Of a stretch of 64,000 bases of DNA, positions 1 to 10,334 are shown piece by piece. The first letter of the stretch is position 1, and each line of letters starts with the position of its first letter. Where the stretch lies: positions 62,001 through 126,000 of the forward strand of contig JARKIF010000039.1 of the NCBI GenBank assembly GCA_029378245.1, written 5' to 3'. Source of the DNA: Roridomyces roridus (lineage: Eukaryota; Basidiomycota; Agaricomycetes; Agaricales; Mycenaceae). The position numbers and the translations under genes were made by a program. The notes under the pieces are model-generated. The model was not told the origin of the DNA, made no database searches, and saw nothing but the letters and a program-made list of their open reading frames with translations.

Positions 1-22
1 CTCGCCGCCCTCGAGCCCTCTC

Positions 23-2837
23 TTGACACGACAGAGCGAGAACCGGCCACCGGAGCCCTCTCCTGCTACCACGGAGCCACCGAAGAAGAGGAGGAAGAGG
101 AACTCGGACGCGCTGGCCAGCAAGAGTGATGCAGAGGTGTGGAATTGTTCGGACAGCGACATACTTGGTGCGTGTGCTTGCAGCTCGGTCTTTGTGTGGA
201 AATTGACGTCCTTTTCAGAGAGCATAACCTCTAAATGGAGGTCCGACCATTACTGGCACTACACCCCCTCCCTCGTACGCGATGAAAGCAAGAAACAGAT
301 CACGATTGTACTCAAATGCCGGTTTAATGACCCACTGCACCCCTCTATCGACCGTCTACGCGAGGAGCCGGGCACGTTCAATACGAGCAATATGGCAACG
401 ACAAGCAAGACATGCATTGCTCGCGATCCTAGCCGTGCGGCCAACGCCCCGTCATCATCCTCCTCCGCCTCGGTGTATACGGAGGCTACGCACCGGACGC
501 TGATCGCTCTGCGCTGCGCGTCTTCCAAACGACCGTTCAATCAAGCTGAGGACACATTCTATCTGCAGGAGGTCGAGTTGTTGCGACCGGGCACGAAGGT
601 TCCCTCGGCTGACACGGTCGCAAACGACGTTCAGCGCTTATATTGCAATTTGGCTGGGGATGTGCGGGATTACTTTCAGGTTTGCTTTTGAATGCTGTCC
701 CTCTCGACCTCTCATCTTTCATTCAGAGACGTGGACGTGAGATTCACACCGTGGTCGATGGGTGGACAGCTCCGATGGGCGAGCAATACCTTGGTGCAGG
801 GCTAATCTGGGAAGATGGAGGTGAAATGCACCACATCACGCTGGAGTTTATCCGGTATGTCTTCATTCAATTTCAATCACGTCGCTTCTCATATCTGGCA
901 GCCTGACGGAGAAGCACTGTGGCAAATATCTCGCGGAGAAATTGGCCGAGACACTAAAAAAATACGGTCTCGAAAACTTTGTGCGTCGTTTCCGCTTTCC
1001 GTAAAGCCGGAATGGGCATCTCACCGTCGTTCAGCTTCACTTAATCAATATGGACAATGCGGGAAACTGCAATACAACGGCCGACCATATGGTGATTGAA
1101 GTACCAACGTTTCGCGGAAGACTTGCGCGCGGCCGCTGTTTTCTTCATATTTTGCAACTTGTGGCGAAGGTGTGTGCCATTTCATTTGTACATCTCCTCC
1201 ACTCATCCGTTTTTTAGATGATCATCTCTTTCTTTTTCAAACAACCCAGACGGAAGAAAGCTATCAAGGCCAATAAGAACTCCGTCAAAAGAACGACATC
1301 CCTGTCAGCCGACTCCCTGGAGCCCGATGAAACCGACGAGTTCGTCTTGTGCGAGGCTGACCCATCCGCGGACGCCGAAGATCTCGAGTTGGCCGAAGTA
1401 ATTCACGAGCCGGAGGACGACGCGCCGCCGACCGCCCAAGATGTACATGATGGAAAAGTAACCAGCACTATCCGCCAAGCTACGATCGCAGAGATGTGCC
1501 TGGACGGAGTCTACATCGACCCGGCGGAGGAAAAAGACGCGTTGAAACTGTTCCCAAAGGTCGGTTATGCTCATCTTTGTGATTGAAATGGTCCCATATT
1601 CTGCTCAACAGGTCGCAGGGCTTGCCAAGAAAGTCCATGATAGTCGGGTGATCCACGCTGAGTTTCAACGCATTGTGGCCGACCCAGGAACTGGACTACC
1701 AACGGACTCGAACGTGACCGAGCTCGCGCGCCGTAACGCGACTCGCTGGGGATCGGAGTACCAGTGCCTTCAAACGCGTCGCATTATCGGGAAGGCTGTT
1801 GACAAGCTGATCCAGAACCCGAACCTCAAGCTCGGCGGGTATGCGTTCAACAAGAGGCAAGGGAAGCTCGCACTCGAACTCGAGACTTTATTAGAGGTGA
1901 GTTTCTGAGTATACTACCGACTGTTGAACAAAGAGGTGATGCATCCCAGGTTATCGACATTCCTTCGCAAATGTTCCAAAGCAAAAATCGCCCGCTCATC
2001 ACCGAAGTCCTCCCCTACATGGACGACCTCGACTATATGCTAAACAACATCACCGAAGCGCACGATTTGTGTGACACTACCCGTGTCGCTGCCTGCGCGG
2101 GACTCCGGGTCCTACGCAAGTATTTTGCGTTGCTTGATGAGTGCGAAGCATATCGTATCGCGATTGGTATTTTCCTCGAGCTGGTCTGATAAGCAGTACT
2201 GACCACCATCTTTAGTGATGTGTCCGGATAGGAAACTGCAGTGGTTCCGTGGGCGCAAGTGGGACGATGCCCAAATTGCCGATTTACGCTCCTTGGTCGT
2301 GCGGCGTTTCAACGAGTCATACAAGACCGTCGGGCCGACCGCGTCCAACCCATCGATGTCCATTCCTCCGACTTCCACTGCTGAGAGTCTGTCGGGGAGA
2401 TTCAGCCGCCGACCAGGTGTTTCGAACAACTCAACAACTTCTGAAGCCGATAATATACACACCTATTTGGACTCCCCGCTTTCGATGCCCTCTGGGACGG
2501 TCATCCAATATTGGAACGAACGGCTCACTCCACCTCCCGGGTCAACGGTGATAGCAACTCCCGACCTTGCCAGATTCGGGCTATCCTTTTGCTCGTGCCC
2601 CGGTAAGTTATCGTTTCAAGCCTGCCTCCACATTTGTTGATGATTTTGTCAGCTACGTCTGTTGACGCAGAGCGCGCATTCTCAGAAGGCCGGCATCAAG
2701 TCAGCTGGAACCAGCACTCGATGAGTTCTCAAGCTTTCCGTGCCCAGATGGCGATCGCGTCATGGGCGAACGCGCCGTTCTTCGACTTCAAGTCGGCCGT
2801 GGCTGCTCTTGAGGCCGAGACCACGTCTCTACGTTAG
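23..2837 (+). CDS. hAT-superfamily transposase, nine exons, apparently intact
   Basis: Cut-and-paste DNA transposase acting in the nucleus. In-frame GT-AG splicing gives exons 23-679, 727-854, 902-980, 1035-1169, 1218-1559, 1612-1896, 1950-2166, 2216-2602 and 2653-2837, encoding about 804 residues without a stop. Exon 1 has a basic PKKRRKR stretch and a BED-finger-like segment with W, H, C and TSNM. Exon 2 reads HTVVDGWTAP and exon 4 reads NMDNAGNCNTTADH and RCFLHILQLVAK, both typical of the hAT RNase H-like core. Exon 6 has ARRNATRWGSEY. Exon 9 carries the C-terminal dimerisation motif ATSVDAERAFSEGR. Each junction preserves frame and rebuilds a family motif, so I trust the model. The start is the first ATG in the window; the left transposon end lies outside. 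Whether it is mobile or domesticated cannot be told from here. Confidence 0.88.
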
Positions 2838-3210
2838 AATAATAGCTTAGATCGCATACTCAATAGCTCTCCACTACTAGTTATCCTAGAAACGCTGGAA
2901 TACTGGAATTAGTTGCCATAGTCATCACTAGTGACGTGCCCCTCTAGTCGGCTAAAGTGACTAGTGATGCCAAGATTAGTCAACTCAGTAATTACTAACT
3001 CAATCGAGGCTCTGCTCGCCCTGATCGCCGCTCGGCTTTCTCACCGCGATCAACGGCGTCGTGAGCTCCACTCGTCCTTGCCTCGTTCCCGTTTTTTAAC
3101 GGAACACAATTCATAATCTCAGCCTATCGACTTGAGCGCTCTGCGGGCCCGTCCGTGCGTTATGTAACGTTCCTTACAAATTTGATTTCGAACGGCGAGT
3201 ACCTCCGCAG
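2838..3210. repeat. 3' flank of the hAT gene with a near-palindromic subterminal hairpin
   Basis: No gene is seen here. Positions 2923-2935 (CATCACTAGTGAC) and 2957-2969 (GTGACTAGTGATG) form a 13-bp inverted repeat with one mismatch and a 21-bp loop, with further ACTAGT cores around it. This looks like the subterminal region of a hAT element. The true right terminus and 8-bp target duplication cannot be fixed because the left end is outside the window. Confidence 0.4.
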
Positions 3211-3217
3211 TCGCGCA

Positions 3218-3227
3218 GTATAAAATA
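3218..3227 (+). promoter_or_regulatory. TATA box of the methyltransferase gene
   Basis: GTATAAAATA lies about 80 bp upstream of the ATG at 3299, a normal RNA polymerase II core-promoter spacing for a fungal gene with a short 5' leader. Confidence 0.55.
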
Positions 3228-3298
3228 TCGCATGGAGCCAGTTGGACTCGCCCGACGCCCACCAACTATCACATCCAGCCACTGTCTACTGGACTACG

Positions 3299-4175
3299 AT
3301 GAAACCCGATTTTGCTAAATTTTCGACAGAGGGTACGCGTCGACGTCTCAAAAATTCGGTTTTTACTCAACTGACGGTCCCTTGCGCGTAGATAAAGCCA
3401 AGATGGAAGAGATCACGGGCATCCCGGCAAAAGCCATGATTGAGCAAGCCGGTCTGCTTCCCACCCTGCCGCAGAATGCTGTGGTGCTGGACAACGCGTG
3501 CGGCAGCGGCCTTGTGGCGTCGCTGCTTTTCGACGCTGCTGGCAAAGACGCTGTACGTGTGGTGTGCAGCGACCTCGAGGAGTATATGGTCAAGAGTGCT
3601 GCCGAGAGGATCGAGAAAAACGGGTGGAATGCAGAGGTGAAAGTCGCAGATGCTCAGGTGCGCGTAACATGCCCTTCTGTTTGATTCAACCTGAGGCGTA
3701 TCTCAGGCTCTCCCATTCGCGGACAACCACTTCACGCATGTGTTGATGAATTTCGCGATACAAATGATTCCCGACAAGGAGCTAGCCTTCAAAGGTGAGT
3801 TCCTTCCCCATTATCTTGAATCTATTCGCTCACCCGGCGGTATCAGAGTCCCTTCGCGTCCTCAAACAGGGTGGCAAGCTGGGCTTTACTGTCTGGACAG
3901 AGCCGGGTTGGCTCGAATCTATGAAAGCGGGCGTTCCGAGCTACGTCCCTCCGCCCATGTTCTTCGGTCCTCTTGTTTCGCCCGAGTCCATCAAGAACAT
4001 CCTCACCAGTGTGGGCTTCACCGCCGTCGATGTGCAGTCCATTGTGTTCCAGCACACGGACGACATGGGGAGGTTCGTTGAGTACATGAAGAGGCTGTTC
4101 GGTGAAATGTTGGCTGGGGAGAAGGGGGAAGGGTGGGCAGCCCATGCTGTAGTGTTAATGCAAAACAAGCCGTGA
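3299..4175 (+). CDS. Class I SAM-dependent methyltransferase, four exons
   Basis: Predicted small-molecule methyltransferase of about 238 residues; the substrate is unknown. Exons are 3299-3332, 3392-3657, 3707-3794 and 3847-4175. The first exon is only 34 nt and begins MKPDFAKFST. The SAM-binding motif I is VLDNACGSGLVASLL, followed by acidic motif II VVCSDLEEYM. ADAQALPFAD (built across an intron) is the motif III region, and SLRVLKQGGKLGFTVWTEPGW is the post-core strand typical of UbiE/MenG-like and fungal secondary-metabolite methyltransferases. All three introns splice in frame with GT-AG ends. No biosynthetic partner genes are nearby: the neighbours are a transposase and repeats, so context gives no substrate. 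A diverged dispersed repeat begins directly after the stop codon. Confidence 0.85.
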
Positions 4176-4176
4176 A

Positions 4177-4410
4177 CACTCCAGCGTGCCAATGCAAAGT
4201 TCGTCGAGACTTGTGGGAGCACTAAAATTTGGTAGGGGCAGCTCTCCGGCAGCCCTTCAGTTTGATCGGCACACCGCGGCAGCACATCAGAATTCGATGG
4301 TAAACCTATATACTGTTGAAACTGAATAATTACTGTTTGGCAGACTTTGGCCTTCTCGGGATTGGTAGAAATGATTGATGGCCATGCCGAAATGTGATAT
4401 TAATCCCTGA
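4177..4410 (+). repeat. Fragment of dispersed repeat family R (first part)
   Basis: Starting two bases after the methyltransferase stop, this stretch matches the reverse complement of about 16270-16480 with gaps. Shared blocks include ACTCCAG-GTGCCAATGCAAAG, GAGACTTGT, CTCCGGCAG and a later GATGG segment. The copies are clearly diverged, so this is an old repeat. The family type is not recognised. Confidence 0.55.
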
Positions 4411-6249
4411 GTGATTTAGAACGGCGGCATGCATCAAGAATGATCCGGCCATCAGAAAAATCAAAGTTGTAGAGCCGGTCAAGGGCTACAGGAGTTGTCA
4501 ATAGTGTTTGATATCAAACTGACTGGTTGGCCCGCAAAATGCAAAATACTTTTTCAAACAAGAGTCTTTTATATCTAAGTGGTATACTTGTGATGCCCAC
4601 TGGGTCTCACATCTCCCTACACACTCAATTGTGGTCTTTTCTGACCTTGGGGTGCCGCCATCAGCTCAGGATCTCAGAATCTTTGGCATTTCTGATGGTC
4701 TTCCTAATTGGGCCACTACGCCTTTGGCCCAGATAGGCAATTTTCTGCTTTTGCACTCCCATTGTGCTTGCCTCTTGAAACCTTGCCTGGTCTTGCAGAC
4801 AACTATTGTTGCTATAAGCCTTTCACATGGTCTGACAATACCTATCCTCACATCTGGTGTAGGAACCTGCTGTAAAAGTGCAAATGGTGTGTTTATTTTT
4901 GCATCCTTGATATCATTTCCATTCTGTCTTGCAATTGTGTGATCTGTGGTCGGAACATGCTCTGGTACCGCATAGGATACTAGATCTGAGAGATCGGCCT
5001 GGATGTGACCCTTGGGAGAGTAATATAAGTGAATGAGATAAAAGGTAGATCTAGGTGTAGGTATTGATGGTGGCACTGGATAACCCGATCTTTGGTGCCC
5101 CAAGGAATGAGTATACATTCTGAATGGATTCTGAAGTCCCATTGTATAAAGCTGCTCAATGGGCTAGGGGAAAGGGACATATACCAGTAGAGAAGGTGTT
5201 CCTTGTAATGCTCAGGCTCTTCAATTTTCTTCCTTGGGCAAACTATAAAATACAGATTCTATTACCTTCATGAAGCCTGTAGAAGCAAAGACTAGTTGAA
5301 TATCTTCTCAGAAGGGCAAGTTATATGCACAGGGATTTTCAAATCATTCTGCTAATAGGGAACCAATGGAGTTGAATCTGGCCCATTGGAAGTGACCAGT
5401 ATGGAGAGAGAACTCAAGGGGTCCAGAAAATGTCATTGATCTTGAGGATTGGTGCAGAATCCATGGAGTTCTGTTCAAGACCTCTACTGGATGCGGACAG
5501 ACCTCAACTCAACCAGAGGAATTACCTTGCTTGTCAAGGTCTCTGGAGACCCTTAATTACCTAATCCGGATGTAACCCGACAAGACCTTCCGATCATGAT
5601 TGATCAAAGCTGACATGATATCATCTCTGAGTTTGAATCCAGAATCCACCGCTGACATCAACGCCCACCACCCTTGTCTTCCTCAACCTCTCTACTACTT
5701 ATTTCTGCCGCCACCTTGGTCAGGCGGAAACCCGCCGAATATTGATCTCACTGCTGGCTGGACCAACGACGCGCGCTAACAAATGCTCCCTTGAATGCTC
5801 CCACTGGCAGACTACAGTTACTGGCAAGTTACTACTGGTAGGCTGAGCTAGCTGGCTCCTCAATCCTACATAGTAGTACCTTGCTTTGTTGACCGCAAGC
5901 CCCGAGCTCGCCGGAGCAGAGGCCCAGTGTACAAAAGTCCCCCCCCGCAAATTCTGTATCAATCGACGGCGCAAGTTCCTTACATTTCTGGTTCGGAACA
6001 TGACGGAGTGACTGCCAGAGTCGGAGAGTTGGAGTCCTCACAACTTCTCACCACATTGTCAACATATTTCCCGAATCTGCACTACTTATAGGCTACACCC
6101 GGACCCTGAGCCCGGGTCGCCGCGGCGGAGCAGCCTCCCTCTGCTTGCTCTGCCATGCGCTTCCCTTCTATAGGCGGGCAGACAAATCCCACTGTGGCGT
6201 CGGTCAGCACGTTGCATCTGTGTCAAGTTAGCTCACCTCTTCGCACCAC
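4411..6249. other. Intergenic stretch, AT-rich relic; one unrecognised minus-strand ORF
   Basis: No gene with family support is seen. The longest open frame is 4666-5142 on the minus strand (158 codons, begins MGLQNPFRMY). It has no domain I recognise, no clear introns, and AT-rich composition like the relic at 6957-7787, so it may be a decayed transposon ORF. The rest has no convincing coding or RNA signal. Confidence 0.4.
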
Positions 6250-6252
6250 AAT

Positions 6253-6953
6253 CACTGCATTCCGCACCCGTGTAGGCAAGGCTGTGTGTAGCTGTGCCCA
6301 CGTGTGCCTACCCCATTAGGCACACCATTTTGGGCTGTGCCTAGGTGAGTTCGTCGAAACTCTGCCTAGCTGTGCCTACCCTCTGCCTACACTGTGCCTA
6401 CATCGGTCGGCACCCAAGTGCCAGCTGTGTCTCCCTCTGGCCTCCTCATCCAACCTCCCCAACCGCCCGCGCCTCGACCACCGAGCCATACTTAATAGAC
6501 ACATGTCGCCTGTGTGAATCTTGAAAGTTAATTCATGATTTGCGTCGGCGCGAGCTGATCTTCGGCGTCCTCGTCGCGCTGCCAGAAAATGTTCTTGCTG
6601 TTGAGGTTCGGAGTATCGGAAGGTATCCCAGCCATGAGGGTTGGACTAGTGGGGCCTGGCGAGGAGGTGACGACGAGCTGAAGAAAGCGGGATGTCGCCG
6701 AGTTCAGGTCGCCGTGATGGCTCCCATGGCAAGTCAGATGCATATCAAACGCATTTCTCATGTTCTGTCAACTCACCATGGCCTTGCTGGAGCCCGCCTT
6801 ACACGTCGGGGGGCGCGTACAACCACAGAACTGAGCCACGACTACGTAGGCACAGGTATACTCATGCAACTCAGCTGAGTTTATCTCAAGTGTGCCTACC
6901 TCTGCCTACACCACTAGGCAGACCCCGTGCCTACCAGCCCTCGGAATGCAGTG
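6253..6953. mobile_element. Non-autonomous CACTA (EnSpm)-type MITE, 701 bp
   Basis: The ends are perfect 12-bp terminal inverted repeats, CACTGCATTCCG (6253-6264) and CGGAATGCAGTG (6942-6953). They are flanked by a 3-bp target duplication AAT at 6250-6252 and 6954-6956. Inside each end lies a cluster of the hexamer TGCCTA in both orientations: about eight copies between 6270 and 6410 and five between 6846 and 6935. A CACTG terminus, 3-bp duplication and clustered subterminal motifs are the classic CACTA layout. No transposase is encoded in the centre. Confidence 0.85.
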
Positions 6954-6956
6954 AAT

Positions 6957-7787
6957 CCCGTCACAGTGCTAGCAAGCCAAGAAAAGTGGTAGCCTAATAC
7001 CTGGGCTCACTGGCAGCTTCCACCACGATGCATTTAAATCATCCGCCTCGCTGCTTATTGTTTGGAATCCTGTGGTACATCCCTCTCCCCGTTTCCTGTC
7101 TCTCATTAAAATATACACAAAGTGAACAGAGAACTCAGATTCCAACGCGAGGGCCCGGGAATGCAATTCCCAAACAAATTCTGCAAGCAAGGTCTCCTCC
7201 GACACAGTCGGAGCTTCCCAGTATTGCAAGAACCTTTACATATATGAGTAGATGGAGTAACCATAAGATATTCCATATAGTTTTGAACCTCTCAATGCAG
7301 ATACATGGCTCTCTAGGTGCAGAATAAGAGGGATCAGCTGAAAATGATTGCACTCAGATCTCAGGTCTTTGCCCATATTTTGGGTAGTTTCTTGCATCCA
7401 TTAGATTCTAATGGCAAGGGTCATGTCCACTGTGGTGTTGGAACCAGTGTAGTAGCTACCTGTATTGAGAACTGGGGTCTAGCTACTGCTCCCAGAGTTC
7501 AGCCATAATCTCTCTGAGATCATGGTCCTTAGTTGAACCATGTTCAAATATGGGCTACTGTAGGTTAGTATCAGACTTTGAACACACAGATCACACATCT
7601 GGTCAAGAATAGCAGTCACTACCAAGGAATCAATGTTTTGAATCATTGAGTAGTTGCCCCTCTTAGAGAGCATAAATGACTGGTGCAAAGACATGTGGCC
7701 CATCTGAAGGAGTGCTAGAGTCAGTATACAGAGACTCAAAGGATCTGAATGGAGGCATCACAGCATATGGAGGCTACAAAAAAGGGA
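6957..7787. other. AT-rich relic without a supported gene
   Basis: Only short open frames are present, none with a recognised domain. Composition resembles 4411-5300. A purine run (AAAAAAGGGA) ends at 7787, immediately before a TGTGCG sequence that could be the start of an old LTR. Confidence 0.35.
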
Positions 7788-9140
7788 TGTGCGTGCCGGG
7801 ATTTGACCTCCTGTTATATCCATGTCATCCCGACTTCGATCCGAGGCCCTCCGATCCCTCCGGGCCCTCCGATCCCTCTGGGCCCTCCGGTCCCTCCGAC
7901 CTTCCGGCCTCTTCCATCCAAGATGCATTCGATCACGTCATATTGCACAATCTTACGTTGTTATATCCATGCATGTCCAACTCTCCCGACTCTCCCTTGG
8001 ACCTTCCGACTCCTCCGGTTCGGATCATTTCCGACTGATCCGGACATTCCGACCTTGATGCATCCGATCTGTTCGTATTGCACAATCCTATAGGGTTTTC
8101 ACGCAATGAAGTTCTTCTGAGCGTTTCCCTTATTGTGATTATCTTTATCTTCTTCTCTCTTATTGTTGTAGTATAGATCTTATTGTCTTTCATACTTCTG
8201 ACTCCATTAGGTCGTGTCATACTTACTTAGTATATATAGGCGATACGACTTTGATGTACCTCAGTAGTTGATTAACGTGTGTTGCCTCCACAACTCCTCT
8301 GTGCCATCTAGTCTCCGAGTAATCCTCTCTCGGAAGTCAAATGGTTGGTGCGCTCTCCCTCCGAGTAGCGTTCACCTCATCCGGATCACCTTCGGTCATC
8401 ATCCCACGGTCCTCCGACCTCCGACCCTCCGACCTCCGACCTCTGGTTCCGGCCCTTTGTCCTATCCTCCGGCACGGACATTACACCTCCCGACCGTTGC
8501 AAAATGGATGAGTAAGCCGGAGGTTGTTAAGGAACACAGAAACCAGTACACTAGACAACCATGATAATTGATGCATATAGGGCTACTGTTAGGTGCCGGA
8601 TCCGAGGCTGACTGGAATCCCGGATAAGGACGACCGGAGTAAGAATGACCGGAACTCCGGGACGAAGGACTCCGGAGAGGGACGAAAAGTCGGAGGAGGG
8701 AGATGGAGTCCAACCGGTGACACCACAAAGACCCAGGGTGACCGGGTTCCCTACGCTACTTCCAAGGGAAGCAATCCGGACGAGACGAGAAAGGAGGAGA
8801 GGAGGGCTCGGAGCAGCCAAGGTCGATTAGACCAGGAACGTTAATATTCCAACTGAGTTATATGGCGGTTGTACAGAGGTTTATATACTAAATGCCCACT
8901 GATGTGTACTCAGATGAATATGGAGAAAGTGACAAGGTAAAAAACTCGGACCCCGGAGTGGAGGTGGATACCCCGGAGAAACCGGAGGTACCGGAGTGAA
9001 TATCTACACCGGAGTAAGGTCGAGTGGGTGAAGGATGGAATGAAATTGAAGAAGGGCAAAAGTCCGAACGAGGACCGGAGTCCGGTCAAGATTGATCCGG
9101 ATTTGTTGGAGCCGGAACCGGAGTTGGGTCAAAATTGGTC
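7788..9140. repeat. Degenerate CCGGA/TCCGG-rich retrotransposon relic
   Basis: This stretch is saturated with CCGGA, TCCGG and CTCCG words on both strands, including a short tandem array of CCCTCCGATC-type units at 7845-7900. A TATA-like TATATATAGG occurs near 8232. A possible ancient LTR could run from TGTGCG at 7788 to CTCCACA at 8292, but no target duplication is seen. The same word bias marks the intact Ty3 element at 9754, so a related, older gypsy element is a reasonable guess. All frames are short. Confidence 0.4.
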
Positions 9141-9436
9141 CGGAGTTGGTGAGAATGGAACGGGACGTAACAGCTACTCAATGCACGGGCCCCACATGTT
9201 GTACCTCTCTTAACCCTGTCCTGTGCCGTGTGCCCCAAAAATCTTCATCAAAACACCCTAAGAAGTGGTCCACACAGTTTGAACCATATAGTAAAGGGGT
9301 TTCACATTCTTGAAGCCGGGGCTTGGAAAGTATTTTGCATTTCCTGAACCAGCTAAGCTTTTTGAGCTAGTACTATATAGGGTGAATCTGTAGCTAGAAA
9401 TTTGCTCTACAACTTCGATTTTTTGATCCTGTATCA

Positions 9437-9600
9437 TTTTTTGATCCATGCCGGGGGTGTTCACCGATTGATAACACAGGGGGCATCAGCCGTGGCACTT
9501 TTTTTCGTGTGCCAAGGTGGCACTTGGGAGGTAGTTGGCACGCAGTTGCCATGTGGGAGCAAAAGCACGTGCCCCGTGACTTGCTTGATGTGCGTGAGTT
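9437..9600 (+). repeat. Fragment of dispersed repeat family R (second part)
   Basis: Matches the reverse complement of about 16140-16290. Shared blocks include ACACAGGGGGCA, the word GTGCCAAGGTGGCACTTG and GGTAGTTG. Together with 4177-4410 it covers the span of the longer minus-oriented copy at 16080-16480. It lies just upstream of the Ty3 insertion site. Confidence 0.55.
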
Positions 9601-9753
9601 CGATTCCATGTCCCTGCTCCCATTTTGCTGGCCCAATACATTTGGTGATTATGACCCTCGACGAAGGAGTATAAAATTCATGTAAAATTTCGATAGCAAT
9701 GGTATGCACCCTAAACAAATTTAAGACATGATTGGGGGGACATTGGGGGGTGT

Positions 9754-10191
9754 TGTAAGGGGAACTCCCGTTCCGCACCCTCTCCGGTCCTCCGGTACCT
9801 CCGACGCCTCCGATCCGTCGGACCTCGGACCTCACCTCTCCCCCTCGGTCTCCACTCCCCTTCGCCCTCGCGCCTCTTCCACCGGCCTCGGTCCATCACC
9901 CTTCCCCGGATCATCGTTGTTCCGATCACGATGGGATACTGCATGCGACATCGCTCGCGCCATATGCATCCATCAAAGATCCGCCTCCCGCCATGTGCTC
10001 CCGTCGGATAAGGATCGATCTAGATAAGTATATAGGCCGTACCTGGGCAGAGGGTTCCTTAGAGTGATTTCTCTTCGGATCCCCTCTATCCAGGTGCGTT
10101 GCAGGATGTATTCGTATTTCTTTTATTCACACTTCGGATCCCCTCTATCCAGGCTGAGCGCGTATCCTCAGTGTGCAGAGTTGCCCTTACA
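9754..10191 (+). repeat. Left LTR of Ty3 copy 1, with promoter
   Basis: 438 bp, from TGTAAGGGG to CCCTTACA. It contains a TATA box (AGTATATAGG, about 10027-10036). Transcription is expected about 30 bp later, near AGAGTGATTTCT at 10061-10072, which would be the RNA 5' end. A 20-bp block, TTCGGATCCCCTCTATCCAG, occurs twice inside the LTR (near 10074 and 10134). Confidence 0.93.
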
Positions 10192-10193
10192 GT

Positions 10194-10205
10194 AGAAATC
10201 ACTCT
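10194..10205 (+). promoter_or_regulatory. Self-complementary primer-binding site (Tf1-type self-priming)
   Basis: AGAAATCACTCT begins two bases after the left LTR. It is the exact 12-nt reverse complement of AGAGTGATTTCT at 10061-10072, the position expected for the mRNA 5' end. There is no TGG-type tRNA primer site. Folding of the RNA 5' end onto this site is the known priming mode of Tf1 and related chromoviruses. The same pair is present in copy 2 at 52108-52119 and 52241-52252. Confidence 0.85.
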
Positions 10206-10334
10206 CCAACGGACTGACCCGTCAAGATTTCCGGCACGTACTCCGCGCGCGTTGACGACTCCGACTCCGACGCGGCCGGAGACCCACCCTATCTTGACGC
10301 CCCTTCCGTTTCGAACTCCGAACCTCTCGACGTC

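Noticed and set aside
7788..8292. Complete solo LTR
   Set aside because: TG..CA-type ends and a TATA-like word exist, but there is no target duplication or second copy in the window. It is kept only as part of a relic.
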